A stretch of 64,000 bases of DNA from Lophius americanus. Lineage: Eukaryota; Chordata; Actinopteri; Lophiiformes; Lophiidae. Shown here one piece after another: positions 1 through 13,600 of this stretch; position 1 is the stretch's first letter, and each line of letters starts with the position of its first letter. The notes under the pieces were generated by a model. That model did no database searches. It was not told the origin of the DNA and worked only from the letters and a program-made list of their open reading frames with translations. A program made the position numbers and the translations under genes. The DNA lies in the NCBI GenBank assembly GCA_037951165.1, contig JBBDHG010000112.1, positions 3,461,001 through 3,525,000 on the forward strand. Reading direction: 5' to 3'.

Positions 1-311
1 TCTGTGAAAATATCATGCCACTCGTATTTATAATTTATGGTGAGATCTGATGATTACAGAGTAGATGGATCTTCTCTAATAACACATATTGGACACAGGA
101 AGTGACCAAAGTCATCCCGCTGTGTGTTAAACAAACAAAATGTCTTATCAGTGGTGGCTTATCTAGTTTTGAAGCAGCAGTTGAAGGGTCCACAAACACC
201 ATTTGAAATGTCCCACTAGAGAACTTGGTTTTAAGCAGAAAGATGAATATTTAAGAAATAAATGTCTTAATTGCAGAAGTTAGTTTATTCTGGATACATA
301 TTTTACTGTGA

Positions 312-450
312 AATTGGAGGGTGTAGAGCACTGGTCATAGCAGGGTTTGTGAGTTCAAATCATGCCAAGGCCTCCACACCCAGCTACTGAGGTGAACAAA
401 CTGGGAAGGGTTTCGTCATCAAAGCACATCCAGCATTAAAAAAACACAGG
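312..450 (+). repeat. Degraded tRNA-derived SINE
   Basis: A GTGTAGAGCACTGGTC stretch resembles the tRNA/SINE A box, and GTGAGTTCAAATC about 30 bases on resembles a B box (GGTTCGAATCC). This is followed by CATCCAGCATTAAAAA, which matches the GGCATCCAGCGTAAAAA tail region common in fish SINEs. The copy is worn and its ends are approximate. Confidence 0.55.
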
Positions 451-1214
451 GTTCTCGGAAGGGGAACAGTATCTAAAAACCAAATCAGATAGACTGTCTG
501 GAAAACGAAAAAATTTGGTTTCACATATTTTATAATAGTTTATTGTTTTGGAAAGAGCTGGTCATTAATTCCTCCACCCGTTCCCAGCTTTCCGTGTAAA
601 TCAGAACTCATCTGTTGCCACGGCTCCTTCATCTGTATTTCAGGTCTGAGCAGAGGAGGATAAGAGGAGCTGGGAACTACTTGGTCTCCCTGCAGGTGGC
701 TGAGTGGAAGTTTCTGCTCTCTGGGATTCAGAGCAGCTGGACAGCAGACTGCAGTCGGGGAGAACCGTTGGAAAAGCTGACAGCTCACTGTGGCGTGCAG
801 CACTGCTCGCTGGGGAGGCATCACTCAGGGAAAAAAAAAGTTCTCCACAAAATGAAAGGGGAAAAAAATTGAAGGCCGCTCTGCCAATTCTGGGAATACA
901 GGCTAGTGAAACTAAACAAGCATTAAAACATAGAATGAGGCGTAACTCCGTGGCGCGGTGAGGGCGGTGCACGGTACACTGCATGCTCTCTGACACCTCA
1001 GCCGCCATCTTTCCTCTCATCATGCTCAGAGTGTGGTGGAGGAGACTGTGGAATGAAAATGTGCTTACAACACTGTGCCTATTCATGCAAGGCTTCCATT
1101 CATCACCAGCATCCAGGGGATCTGGGCAGAACTGTTAGGATTACCAGCACAAACATGAAAGCTGTACCTTTGTGATGAGTGCGCAGTAACGTTAGCACTT
1201 GTGGTCGTGTGTGA

Positions 1215-1235
1215 GTGTGTGTGTGTGTGTGTGTG
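1215..1235. repeat. (GT)n microsatellite
   Basis: Uninterrupted GT dinucleotides, about 10 units. Confidence 0.95.
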
Positions 1236-1610
1236 CAGGATGATTCCTCCCAGGATGAAGGCTTTCTTTACTTTTACAGATTGTTGTTTGAGAAACAAAA
1301 ACGTCTCTGCTGTAAAAGAGCCACGTTTCTAGTTATCTGTGTGTTTTGGAAGTTTACTGGAAAAGTAACCAAAAGAACATTTACACAGGTATTGTACTTT
1401 TTTATCACTTCCTCTTCATAAGTACTTTTTACCCATATTTAATTTTATATACAGAAGATAAAGTTTATAAAGTAACATTCTTTGTTTATATTAAAAAATC
1501 GTTTTGTAGAGGCTAAGCAAAACATTTCATTCAGAAGAGCTTCATGACAAGAATTTACTACAGCAGGAAATATATTTTCTTCTTTCTAATGTGCCTATGT
1601 ATGAGTCTAT

Positions 1611-1611
<1 letters not shown>

Positions 1612-1643
<32 letters not shown>
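1612..1643. repeat. (GT)n microsatellite
   Basis: Uninterrupted GT dinucleotides, 16 units. Confidence 0.95.
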
Positions 1644-1645
<2 letters not shown>

Positions 1646-2391
1646 GTCATAACTCAGGATGATCTTTATTTATTTATCTATTTATACTAGACACTCTCCG
1701 CTTCATGAAAAGTATAAATAAAATGTTATGGATAGGAGAAAACCCTCCAAAAGTGCCTGAAATTATAATAGAGCAATATAATTTATAGTAATATAAGAGT
1801 GTTTTGTTCTACATTTGTTTAGTTAACAATTTGATATCATATGGGATCCAATCCCATTATGGTCTTTTGGTGTTGAGGCTAGTTTTAGGAATTCTTATCC
1901 CTCTGGGAGAGATTGTTGATGTTGTTGCTCAGTGCAGCAAATATATTTAAAAATATTTGAATTATAGGTAAGAATATTTTTGCTTCTTTCTGGTGTGGAT
2001 ATCTTTGCAGCGCAAAGAATGGGCTGCCATCCTGCAGGATGACAGTAACCATGAGGAGAATTACTGAAACTAATTTCTGACTGTGTAAAACGTTTGTCTC
2101 ACTGGTGCCTTATTTTAATCAGATTCCTCTATACTAACCGGAACTCCTTGGTCAAACTGTTTTATTGAGTTGTGTACAATAGTACAAACATTCTGTACTC
2201 AAGTACAAGTGCTTGAAGTTATTTGTGTTTGAAAAAAACATCTGGTAAAGTAGCAGTATTTATTCAACTCCTGCACTCAAGTGAAAGTACAGCCTCTGAA
2301 ATGTGCTCAAAGTACAAAAACGGATCCTTTGAAGGACTTTTCTATCAGCAAACCTAAATGAACTTCCAGCTAAGAAGATTATAAATTAAAT

Positions 2392-2392
<1 letters not shown>

Positions 2393-2424
<32 letters not shown>
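2393..2424. repeat. (ATT)n microsatellite
   Basis: Continuous ATT/TTA trinucleotide run of about 10 units. Confidence 0.95.
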
Positions 2425-2425
<1 letters not shown>

Positions 2426-5029
2426 GCAGATAAGAAGACTAAGCAGATTAAGGCAACTGCTTCATTAGTGCTGATCACAGACAGTGAATGTCTTCAGCAT
2501 AAAGGAACATTATGTGTGACAAAAACAAAAAAGACACATCCCACCACTTCTTAGGTGGATCCAACTCAGTCCCACGTTTACATTAAGTGTCGTGGTGAAG
2601 TGAGCTAATCCACAGAAGTCACTTCATTCATGAAAGTCTACTGTTTTTGGCACAAGAAGTCAGGGAGATAATTTCATGCCACTGGTATTATCTGTCTGTG
2701 GAGAGGAACTCGTTAACATGGATTTGTAGTGTGGTTCTGTCCGTGGCGGTCTGAGTGGCATCAATGGGGCTTGGCCCTTTCATGCATTCATTCACATGTT
2801 TTTTATGGAGGGAAATATCTCCAGCGGCGGCCCTTTATTTCTCCACGGGCGAGCAGACAGAAGACTTCCTGGAAAAGACCTGGTGGCTGCTTCGCAGAGC
2901 AAAGGCCCTGAGCCCGGCTGGGTACAGATGACCTTTAAACTAAGGTCACATATGAACAGGAGTAGACATGAAGCATCTCCAAAATAAATACCACATGCTT
3001 CAATCTACACTAAGAGTTAAATCTTGTTTTATATTTTTTAAATCATGCCCTGCTTCTGCATACGTTGAATAACTCTCTTACTTCTCAACCTGAGAGGGAC
3101 TGAAGAAATATGAATATTTAACATTATTCAGATGAGCGAGCCTTTATGAAGCGTACGAAAACTGACACATATTATCAATATTTTAAATTAGGCTAATATT
3201 CATATGACAAATTATGAACAAAAATAAACCTTATTTCTGTGAATAAAAACCAAATGTCAAATGGTGACTGTAGACCTAAAAGAAAGACTGCTGACTTTTT
3301 AAAGCACTCTAGTTTTTGTTTTGTGTCCCCCTGGGTTGGACCATCTCAGTGCAGACACGTCTTGAATGCTCCTTCTATCTTGTCTCGTGGGTGCTCTGTG
3401 TGTGTGTGAAACATGTCAAGTATTTTGAGGTGAAATATGATCGTGCCATCATTGTTGAAATCATCATGTGTTTCCAGTAACATTTTATGCAACGGACTAA
3501 ACACACACAGCCGGCCATCAGTCATGTGAAGTGGGGGGCACTCCTGCCTGCGTGCCTCGGGTTTAAACATGCTGAGGGAACCGGATTGGATAAGAAATCC
3601 ACAAATTTGTGTGTCATTATTGGCACCAAGTAAGAGGGAGATAGTGTTGCTGTGGTTTCAGGCTGGACAGCACCAAATACAAAATACAAAATAAAAACTA
3701 AAAAATGCAGACCACCATCGTAACAGACTGATCCCACTGAGGTTATATGATTAACAAACCTGTGATAAGGGAGGAAATAATGAAACTAAATGTTGCACTG
3801 AATATCCAGTGACAGATTTGATTCTTGTTTAATAAACACAGACATGTGGAGAAATAGGTCAATCAGTGATCTGTCTCCATCTGTTCCCTTCTCAGTTTTT
3901 AACTAGCTACTCCTCTGATATTCTCGAGGCATTTCAAGACAAAAGAAAATTAATTTGACTTTTTCTTAATCATATTTGAAAAATCAGTTCCAGTTCTTGG
4001 TGTTTCTCTCTCTTGTCGTTTATAGAGGAAAAAGCCCTGACTCAAAGGAGCTGGAAGGATCCATTATTGTTTTATGTGCTTTTATAATCATTTTATTTTG
4101 TTGTAATAGTATCCTATACAGAAAAATGATCTTATTTATGGTAGGGAAAAGTATATCAGTCCAATTTAGTAATTTTGTTCACTAAGAGAGTACATAGTTA
4201 TGCTCTCAAATCACTGCTTATTCCAGAAAAGTCATTAGTGATTGAAAGGAGATTTTCTGTCTCTGAAAGAACATCGGACAGAATGACAGCCTTTTTGAAA
4301 CTGAGAAACTAGTGTAAGATTTTCTGTTTTTAGCCCTTCCTATTTGTCACTACCTCTGTCATGGACGTTGTTTTGACACCTGTGCGATTGTGTTTGTTTG
4401 TTAGCAAGATTACTGATAAACATTACTCATGCGTGAAATATTACCCAGAGGGGGGTTTTGGCATATCATAGAGGTGATTAAATGTTGGCGACGTTGCGTT
4501 TAAAATAAGACGAAATAATAAGCTGCTTGGAGTAGTGACACAATGTGGCTATTGATGGAGCTTGAGGCTAAGTGGGCTGAAAAGAGATGCTGAAGTGGAA
4601 GGCAAAGGAAACGTCCGGCTACAGAGTTTTTGGGAGATACTCAGAGAGCTTGTTGGAGTTGTCGGTAAATTAGGAGGCTGGCAATAACGCTTTCTTTTTT
4701 TTTATTCTCAAGGCATTAACTGATAAACGGGCAGAAATCTTTCCTAATTGAAGCCATTTGATTCTGATCACAATAATGTCTACCTGAGTGTACTTTTATG
4801 CCTTGGCGGAGGTTTGCGCTCTCTGAGTACATTTTCTAGTTTTCTCTTAGAAACTAAGGCGCCCACATAGACGTAGTTGTGATGCTGTAGTGGGCCCAGT
4901 TGGCTCCGTCGACTTCAAGATTGTAACGAATATTGGAAAACAAATGAATGACTGGGAACAGAAATGAGCTGAGGGGAGCAGTGAAACGCCTTTTCCTTCA
5001 CACACATCCATTTCTGTAATCACTTTAAT

Positions 5030-7503
5030 GAAGACAAATGAAACAAAGAGGTTGTAATTACACCTTAAGACAATCAAAACAAAGAATCAGCATTACACAT
5101 TGATGAATACTCAGTCCATATGTGTTACAGATATCAGATAAAATACAGTACAGGTGCACTGGTGCACATCCAGCTGATATTGAACTGGTTACTGAAGGAT
5201 ACAGAGAACAGCATTTACATAAGCTTATTTCATGATTCAAGTACCACTAACTCTATACTTCACTTCTCTGGAGAATTAAAAGCATCCGTACAAAATGTAC
5301 AACAATTGCATCCCATAATTCATAGGCTAAAGGTTTCCTCTGCTTATTACATCTTACTTTATACCGTTACTAAAAGTGAAGTAATGTTTATTCCGTTTTA
5401 AAGGCCACAATAACACTTGATATGGTCTGACACACCTACTGTACAGCAGGACAATTCTACCGCAGGGTAAATAATCTCAATAATGAAAACTGTATAATAA
5501 AGTCACTTATTCTTTTAACTACATTAAATAGAATCATCTTACGTAGAAATGACAAATCAAGTTATGGAACAAATATTTACACTCACATTGGGGCGTATTG
5601 TGGACTAAATACAGGAATTTCTGTAATGCTTTTGTTTAACAGGTCAGTCATTTCCTAATAATTACCTGAGAACTTTCCTTGAATGTTTTATGTGACTATA
5701 TATATAGTCACTTCATTGTTAGTGGCAGGGCGAGGCATTCACAAACTAGATTGTTATGTTTCCTAAATAGAGGGATTTCACGCGAGTAATCCATCATTTC
5801 TATTTATCACTTGATCAGACTCAAAGGAACAGGGAGCAGCGTCCACAGTGGACAGTTTGAAGAGCTGCAGGTAAACTCATCTGTTGTCTTAGACTACTCT
5901 CCGCACGTGCATCAGTGAATCAGATGGCTGCATCAAATTTATCTTAGTACTGCGGACCCACAGTGACTCATCTTTGTCATTCCTAACAAGACTCACTGTT
6001 TCCCGAGGCTTTTTCCAAATTTCAATATCATGCCAGGACCGTTCTTTTTTGTTGCCTCTAGTAAGACAACTCTTTGGGTTTATGTGTTGTCTGATGCTCT
6101 AGGAAACACACTTAACTCACACAATCAGTCCACTGCAGAACATTTCAACTCCAAAAAAGGAAGGAGGGTCAGCTAAAACTAACATTTCCTCTTCTCAAAT
6201 GTCAGGTCAGGCTGGCCATCCTCATCAAGAAGTTCTGCAGAAGTTCAGAGTACAGAATTTTCTTATTTGAGTCCCCTTGCTCTTACGATAAATACAGCTG
6301 TCACCAAATCAAGTAGCTTACAATTAAAAAGTAGATTTACTTGGGTTTAAAATAGTTTTTCTGTATGGGAATTTTTTTATTCCCTAGGATTGAAACTAAA
6401 TAGCATGAAACCAACCAGGAAACCTCACACTAAATAGTTATTAAACTATTAAAACAAGTATCACTGGTGTTTCTGGAATCAAACAGCAGTATTATGGCTT
6501 CTATTTACTAAATGTCAAAACTATTGTCGAGCTCTTAACTGGACATTATGACTTTTTAAATGTCATATCATCATGCTACTGAATCTTCACTGGGACACAG
6601 CTACAGCCATTTCACTAAATACCTCACTGATCTACACATTTACTTACTATTTACATTTACTGAGGTGCTACAAACACGGAAACTGTAAATGATTCAAATA
6701 AACGCATTCGAAACGTTAATGGATTTCAAAAATCACACAAACTATTCAACATTACAGATGCGAGGAAAAAATGTTTATGATCCCTGTACATGTTTTGACA
6801 TTTTAAAATCTTACCATCAAAACTGGTAAATATAAGGGGCAATTTAAAAAGAAGGAATCTGTGCAAAAGAAGTCGAAGCATGTTAATGTGAATTTGCTGC
6901 TAAGAGTTCTCTAAAGAAACAAACTTTGATTTAAAAATGATCCCGTAACTCATGAAGAGAATCCTATTAAAAAAAGGAAGGGCTTGATCATTCCATTAAG
7001 CCTTTCAACAATCTGCCATGCACTTACCTCTTTACAGCTCGGACGCATCACGTAAGTTGTTGATTATATTTCTAAAAAATATCATCTTTTAATTTCTTTC
7101 TTTCTCTAAATTTGGTAAAAATAAGTGAGAGCCCTGAAGGCAGCTCTAGATTCAGACCCGGTTCAATCATCATTGGACTTTTGAGTCCTTTCAAAGGCTC
7201 TAACACTGTACCACTCACGTACTGTGACTCCTGCTGGGAAGCACAGTTTGAGAGACACATGCGCCCCTTCACAGGACTGAAGGGCCTGCAGTTTTCACAG
7301 TTCAGGTTAAATGAATAGATTTGGATGAGAGAGAGCTTCAGCCACGTCACACATTCTGACATGAGTCTGACTCTGTCGGCACTGACCAGCTTTAATACTC
7401 AATGATGATGGACGGCGAGTGGACGGCGTCTGTCCAGACATGTCTTCAGTCTACCTGGGGTCGGAGAAGGCAAGGTCTGCTCGTTGATGGAATTCTTTTT
7501 GTG
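5030..7503 (-). other. Probable acap2 3'UTR and downstream flank
   Basis: No coding exon is visible. Reading away from the acap2 stop, AATAAA hexamers on the minus strand occur at 6376-6381 and 5389-5394 and are candidate poly(A) signals. Mammalian ACAP2 has a 3'UTR of several kilobases, so this extent is plausible but unproved. Two overlapping frames of 96 and 68 codons at 7072-7362 have no recognisable homology. Confidence 0.4.
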
Positions 7504-7607
7504 TCAGGGTCTTTGTGGATCATATTGCTGATAACGGTTTAGTTTATCTGGGTCGTTGGAGGCCATGTGGGTGAAATCCTGGAAGATGTCCTGGTAGGTT
7601 TCATCTC
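7504..7607 (-). CDS. acap2: acap2 exon 24 (ACAP2-type C-terminus)
   Basis: 104 nt, acceptor CTTGCAG, stop TGA at 7504-7506. Encodes DETYQDIFQDFTHMASNDPD then KLNRYQQYDPQRP, matching the end of mammalian ACAP2. The first two bases complete a Gly codon begun at the internal donor of exon 23. Confidence 0.93.
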
Positions 7608-10600
7608 CTGCAAGAGGAATAAGAACATGCATGATCCACATTAAACAGAGTAAAGACAAAAAAATAAATAAAAAAATCAGACAGAGCAATCACTTCTACT
7701 GCTTTAACATATATTTTTGAATTAATCCCTAATGACTGACTCTTTTCAGGCCTGAATGAGTTTGTCTGTATCTATGAGGGAAAACAGATAAAGTGTTCAA
7801 AAAGAAATGACTTCCTTGTAAAGGAGCCCCACAAAAACAGCGCTAAATGGGCTATGTGGAAGTGCTGCATTATTTAACCCATCTCAGGAGCAGTAACTGT
7901 TGCTGCACATTACAAATAATGATGTCAGAGTTGGTTTACTGCTGCTGCAGCATCATTCTGGTGTTTTTTTGAATGTTTTTGAATATGCACACAAACAATT
8001 ATTGTTACTAAAATATTAACTTTTGTCAGAAAAGTCTCCAAATAATTGTGAGGGTGGCAAATGTCGGGCAGGGAAATATGTTGTTATTTTAATGTTCTTC
8101 GGGGCTATGAAAAGTTAAAATCAACCTATAATAGAAAAAATAATCATGCTTCATGCAACAAATGTGACATTTTGAGTCTGAGTTTGACTTTGTTATCATC
8201 ACAACCATCTGCTGCAAATAAGTCAAAGAAAATATTGTAGAAATAATACAAAATTTTGGGTAAACTTTGGCCCAAACAAAATGAATGTGGCGATCATGAA
8301 TGTCTGGTTATGCAGCTTTGCACCAGCATGAAATGTCTGCAGAATGGTTAGGGTATCATCAGAAATAGAATGAAAAAGAAAAGGTCAGCCATACCTGTCA
8401 AGGGTGTCATCAAGGCGCGACATATAAAAACGGAATAAAGCAGAGGCCGAAAAGATAGGGAAGAAGAGAAGCAGCGAAAAGGCAAAAGTTGTAGAAAATG
8501 GCCAAAGCTGTATGTTAGGAACTGGAGAACAACTCAGAAAGAAAAGTCAAGGCCACAGAGATTTTTTTGGTAAGCAACTGTATTGTGTTTAAAGTGCAGG
8601 AGTTTATGTACAAAAATACAGAAGTGTTGGCCTCAGCATCCCAAAAGAACCAAAAAGAACAGAAGAAAGGCACAAACTCTGGGGAAGAGAGTGAGAAAAA
8701 GCAAAGTAAACAGACAGAGAGAGAGAGAGGAGAGGATTGAGAAGTTAAAGAAGAGGGGGATAGATAAGAAGGAGTGAGCCTTTTCTCACACAGGGGCAGC
8801 CGTTTGAAATATGTTTGAATTTGGAATTTCAAGTGTAAATTTTCCCCCTTCTGGCTTTCCTCCACTGAGCAAAGAAACTCATACTTTAAAAAAAAGTCTC
8901 ATTATTAAAAATTATTGTTATGTTTTCAAAAAGTACATGTACTTGCGAAGAGTTCATGAATCAACATTTAAATACCCACAGAAAATCACAGAAAACCGCA
9001 GCTCTCCACAACTCACTCAATCAGGCTGAAACCCTGGAGAGGAGGGAGATAATAAAGAAAGTGGAGGGAGGATCGGTGATTTCTTGTTCCCCTTCACATT
9101 CATTACCCATGAATATTCATCATCAGTGCAATCATTCATCAGCTGATTGTAAGCACTGATGAAGAGGCTGCTGGGAATCCAAATAAGGGTCGAGCTGATG
9201 AATGATCCAGATGATGTGAGGATCATCGAGTGACTGAATCTGTTACTCTGGACTCTATTACACTATTATTTCTGTTACACTATTTTCCTCCCTCTGCTCC
9301 TCTCACCATCTCTGTGGGTGAGTCTGATATTGACATATGAGGCAGGGGCAGCCAGCAATCACCATCTCTTTGCCATTCCCTGTCAACAACCATAGTGAAT
9401 TCTGAAGAAAATGATGTGGCAACAAAAATTAGAACTATTTCTTATTGTTTCTCATTTAGGTCCAAAACATTCATTTCTTACTTCTTAAAAACCAAAAACT
9501 TCCACTCAGAATCTTCCAACATGTGGGCTGATGATAGTCTGGAAATCTTATGCTCGCACATCTAGCCCTCAATGTTAAAAAAAAAAAAGTCAGGATCCAC
9601 CATCTTTACGGGTAATGAGTTCAGTTTTAACAACTAATTTGTCATAACAGCGGGTAAATAGCACACAATCGCATAAAGCCCCTCACGACACTCATCCCTG
9701 TATAACCAGTCACTATCAACTGGTCTCATTCTGTCAGAAGGTCCAGAAAGGTATGAAAGCACATCATTTACAACTTGTACAGCTTGTGGACTTAACATGT
9801 GGATCCTAGAATTACAGCAAGACAGTAAAACAGCAAGATGCATTCTTTTTGGACAAGAACAGTCTGAATCAGAAAACATGGTGCAGACTAGATAATCACA
9901 GCTACAATAGTTCCGTATCCATTATAACAGGAATGTACTATGAATTTCGTCTTACGGGTAAATTAATGACCAGATGAAACCTAGTGATGTATAAACAAAC
10001 ACTATACCTCGTCTACCTGATCAGATGAGTCATTCAAATCAAACTATTGTTGCCAGATAATGAAAACTTAAAATACTCTGAGGTCTGACTGTCATTGGAT
10101 ACTGGTGTAGTAACTGGGTGGATTTTTACAAAGATACTTTGACTGATGTGCTTTCATAATAACAATCATCAAACAATTTTTAGATCAAAAACAACTTGAT
10201 CCCTCAGCGTAAATAAACTTCTAAAACACAGAATCAGCAAAAGGGTACAGGAGTAAGACCATGAAATAAAAAAAAATGTGATCAGGTTTTAAAAATGCCA
10301 TGCTGTCAATCATTTTACGTTGGTTAATAGTCACTTCATTAAAAAATAATGGACGATCCACTTATGAGAATAACTATCAGAGATGTCCAGAGTCGATGGC
10401 TAAATTCCTGTCATACTGATACAGTAAAGCACCTGACAGCACACCACACCAGGGTGCAGCACCCTTTCAGATGATAGTTAACACTCACAGCACAGCAGCA
10501 AACAGGAGCACAACTCCATCTCACTTATCTGCCCCTCATCTGGAAGTCTCCAATTTCTCATGTCACCACTTAGAGGTAATTTCTGGGTTATGATGTACTT

Positions 10601-13600
10601 TCCTGTTAATTTAATAATAAATAATAATACATTTAATTTATAATGCACTATATATAATTATATATAATATATATAATATATATTATATTATATATAATAT
10701 ATATTATATATAATGCATTTATAATGCAATTTGAAGGTATCTAGTCGATCCAACTTTGAGACCTGGATTTTACATTCACTCTAAATATCCTGCTGCCACA
10801 GCCGGTGTTTGACCAGAACAGATTGTTATAAAGTTTCATCCAGGTGCAGGTTAATAAACTCCTGCATGCACTTCCTGTACTGCATCTCGGTGGGGCTGCT
10901 GGTGTTATATTGACCTGACTGGCTGTAGGGCCCCTCCGCTTCTCTCATTTCTTCATTCATCTTAGCCAGCCGCAACCTGAGGAGAAAATGAAGGAACAAG
11001 AATGCCTGATCATAAATATTCAAGAGAAACAGTCATTGAGTAAAGTATTTAAACTCAACACACTACCAGTGAGGAACTGTCCTCACACACACAGACACAC
11101 TCAGCTCTGTTCAGGTAAATAATCTAGAAAACTGACAAGGTAGTGCCACCTTGTGGAAAGAGTAGCTATATCTTGTTTAATTAAAGTTCAGATGGGTGGT
11201 TTAGGTTGAGACTCTAAACATAAGCATAAAATAAAACTGAACTTTAGAGGCACGCATACAACTTGTTTTGACCCTGTAAAAAAGTCATAAACAGCTCACA
11301 CCAGAGCAAATAAACCATGTTTAACGTAGTTTATGTTCTATGGAGCGCCAAACCCAGTTGATTCCATATAAACATTGTGATTATTGTTTTTATTTAAAAG
11401 TGTAGGAGATTGGAAAACTATTCCACGATAAATGTTGATAAACCCACATAAATAATGCTAAGAATAATGATAACAGGAAGAAAAATACTCACAGTGTGAC
11501 AATGTCTGCATTGGCTGCCTCCACAGCTATGGTCAGTGGTGTTTTTTCATCAATATCTGCAGCATTTTGATTTGCTCCTCTTTTTAAGAATAGACACACT
11601 TGCCTGAAACAGAGAAGAGTCTGTCATTTCTGGAGCTTCACCTCTTGCTGACATCTAAGAATAGACTGGGGAAAAGAAAAAAATGCCTTTCTACACTACT
11701 TTTACCAATAATGATGCAATGCAGAAAACAAACCCTGTGTGTCCCAGCATGGTGGCATGGTGGAGGGGTCCTCGGCCTTGAGCATCCTGCTGGTTCACAT
11801 TCGCCGCATTCTGGAGCAGAAACTCACAGGTGACCAGCGAACCCTGTAATTAACCATTAGTGCCATTAAGGCCTTTCCTGGGACATATGATAAAAGCCTC
11901 ATTCCTTAAAGTAGTTTAATCTCTTCTGTAACTTGGTTGATTGTATTCAAACTTGTATTAATTATTATATTCACTTAAAATTCAAATACAACAAAAAGTA
12001 AATTCTATCACAGACTCTGTTTTCATCATAACTATGCACATAGTATTGACTTTTTCTTCAATAAATCAATTCAAATATGATGTAATAAATTATTAAATTA
12101 GTGAAAGCGTTTTAAGGAAAATCCACTTAAGAGAAATTTAAACGGTTGTGTTAACATAATAAATCTGTGGCGTCTCACCCCCAGTACTGCCATGATAAGC
12201 GGTGTCCTCTTATCTTCCACCGTGTTGACCCAGTTGACCTCTGCTCCATATGCCAGAGCCTCTGCCATGTCTGGCAGGCTGCGGGCACATGAGGCCCAGT
12301 AGAGCTGCAGACCTGGGCTGTATTCCTTGGGCTCATAGAAAACCAATTCTTTACATGGTGACGGAGGAGGAACTGTAGCAGGCATCGCCATGGGTGGAGA
12401 TTCAGCAGCCTCTGAAAAGCGAGCAAAAAGAGATAAAAGTGAAGTGGGCGAAGGCCAATACTAACCCTTCACCCAGTGACATAAACACCAGAGATACATT
12501 TATCAAAGATAGATACAACAACAAGTGGTTAAAATCCATCTGAGTACATGAATCAGTTTTCCTGTTTATTGATCTTCAACCTGTTTCCACTCATTCCAAA
12601 CTTAACGAGGTTTGGAAAATAAACATGTTCCCCCATAAGAATTTTGCAGACCTGTACTGGAAAAAATTGTTCATCTCCAAAATAGTTCAACATTAGAAAA
12701 ATAGTTATTTGTTAATGACTGTAATGCTTGGATGCTGTTTACAGAGAAATCTTTGTCTTTTATAGCAACTGGGGGTCTGCATCAGCTCTTGTACTGGTAG
12801 CACATAGTTGTACTCTGACTCACCCTCTTTCGATCCCAGCAATGACACAGAAGAAGGCCGCCTCTTATGATGATTAGATCTGGAGGTTTGTGGTTGAACC
12901 TAACTACACTATGCAACTGTGGTTCATCAACTTGGATTTTTTTGTCTCATACGTTTTTATATAAATGATGCTTGTGCAAGATGTTTTATTACTTGGTTAA
13001 TCTGGTGATGGCTTTATATAAAAGTAAAAAGGGAACTGCTGTGAAATGACAGAGATGTTGTGTATGTGTGAGTTTTACCTGCGTCGGCGAGGCTGTTACT
13101 GGAGGGCTTGTTGGCAAGCGTCTCCCTGCTCCCATCGGTGCTGTTCTGGATGCCACTGTCTGCACTTTTTACTGTTAAAAATTAAAAAAGTGTGAATAAT
13201 TTTTGATGGAACAAGAGAGGCGTCCCTTAAACAGTGTCTAAAATAAGAGGACCACCTTTCTTGTTTTTTGGGGGAAGTAAGCATAAACAGTTTGGCAGAT
13301 CATCAACCGGCTTCTTCCTATATTCCCTCACAATCCTTTTGATCTGGGAGTTTGTTTTTCTGTCAAAGGAGTTCAGAACATGTTTTTCCTTTTTCAGGTT
13401 GACGTGTTCAGGGTGGCTACAAGAAACAACAGGTGGTCCCTAATATTTTACACAGTGTACAAGTTGCAACAGAAAGTGAACTGGATGACAGATCCCCACC
13501 ATCACCTTGTGTTTCAGGTCCTTAAAAACAAAAATATGATGAGACAGGTACAAACACTGATCAAACCCATGTGTGAGAAAAGCAATCCCTGCACCAGGGA

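Larger units (their letters stand above)
1..5029. other. Intergenic DNA downstream of acap2
   Basis: I see no exon with recognisable protein sequence. The short frames present (longest 148 codons, 640-1086 minus) look like chance. The region holds a degraded SINE near 312-450, two GT runs and one ATT run. The stretch 2720-2940 is more GC-rich than its surroundings but gives no recognisable peptide. Confidence 0.6.

Noticed and set aside
640..1086. 148-codon minus-strand open frame, the longest ATG frame in the left part
   Set aside because: The translation is low-complexity and Ser-rich with no recognisable domain, overlaps other frames on both strands, and has no supporting splice pattern.
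1..5029. XXYLT1, the gene expected beyond ACAP2 by human synteny
   Set aside because: No exon translating to recognisable xylosyltransferase sequence was found on either strand.
7072..7362. Two overlapping open frames on opposite strands just below the acap2 stop
   Set aside because: They fall in the probable 3'UTR and neither resembles a known protein.
9634..9879. 81-codon minus-strand frame
   Set aside because: No homology recognised; lies within the last acap2 intron without convincing splice sites.
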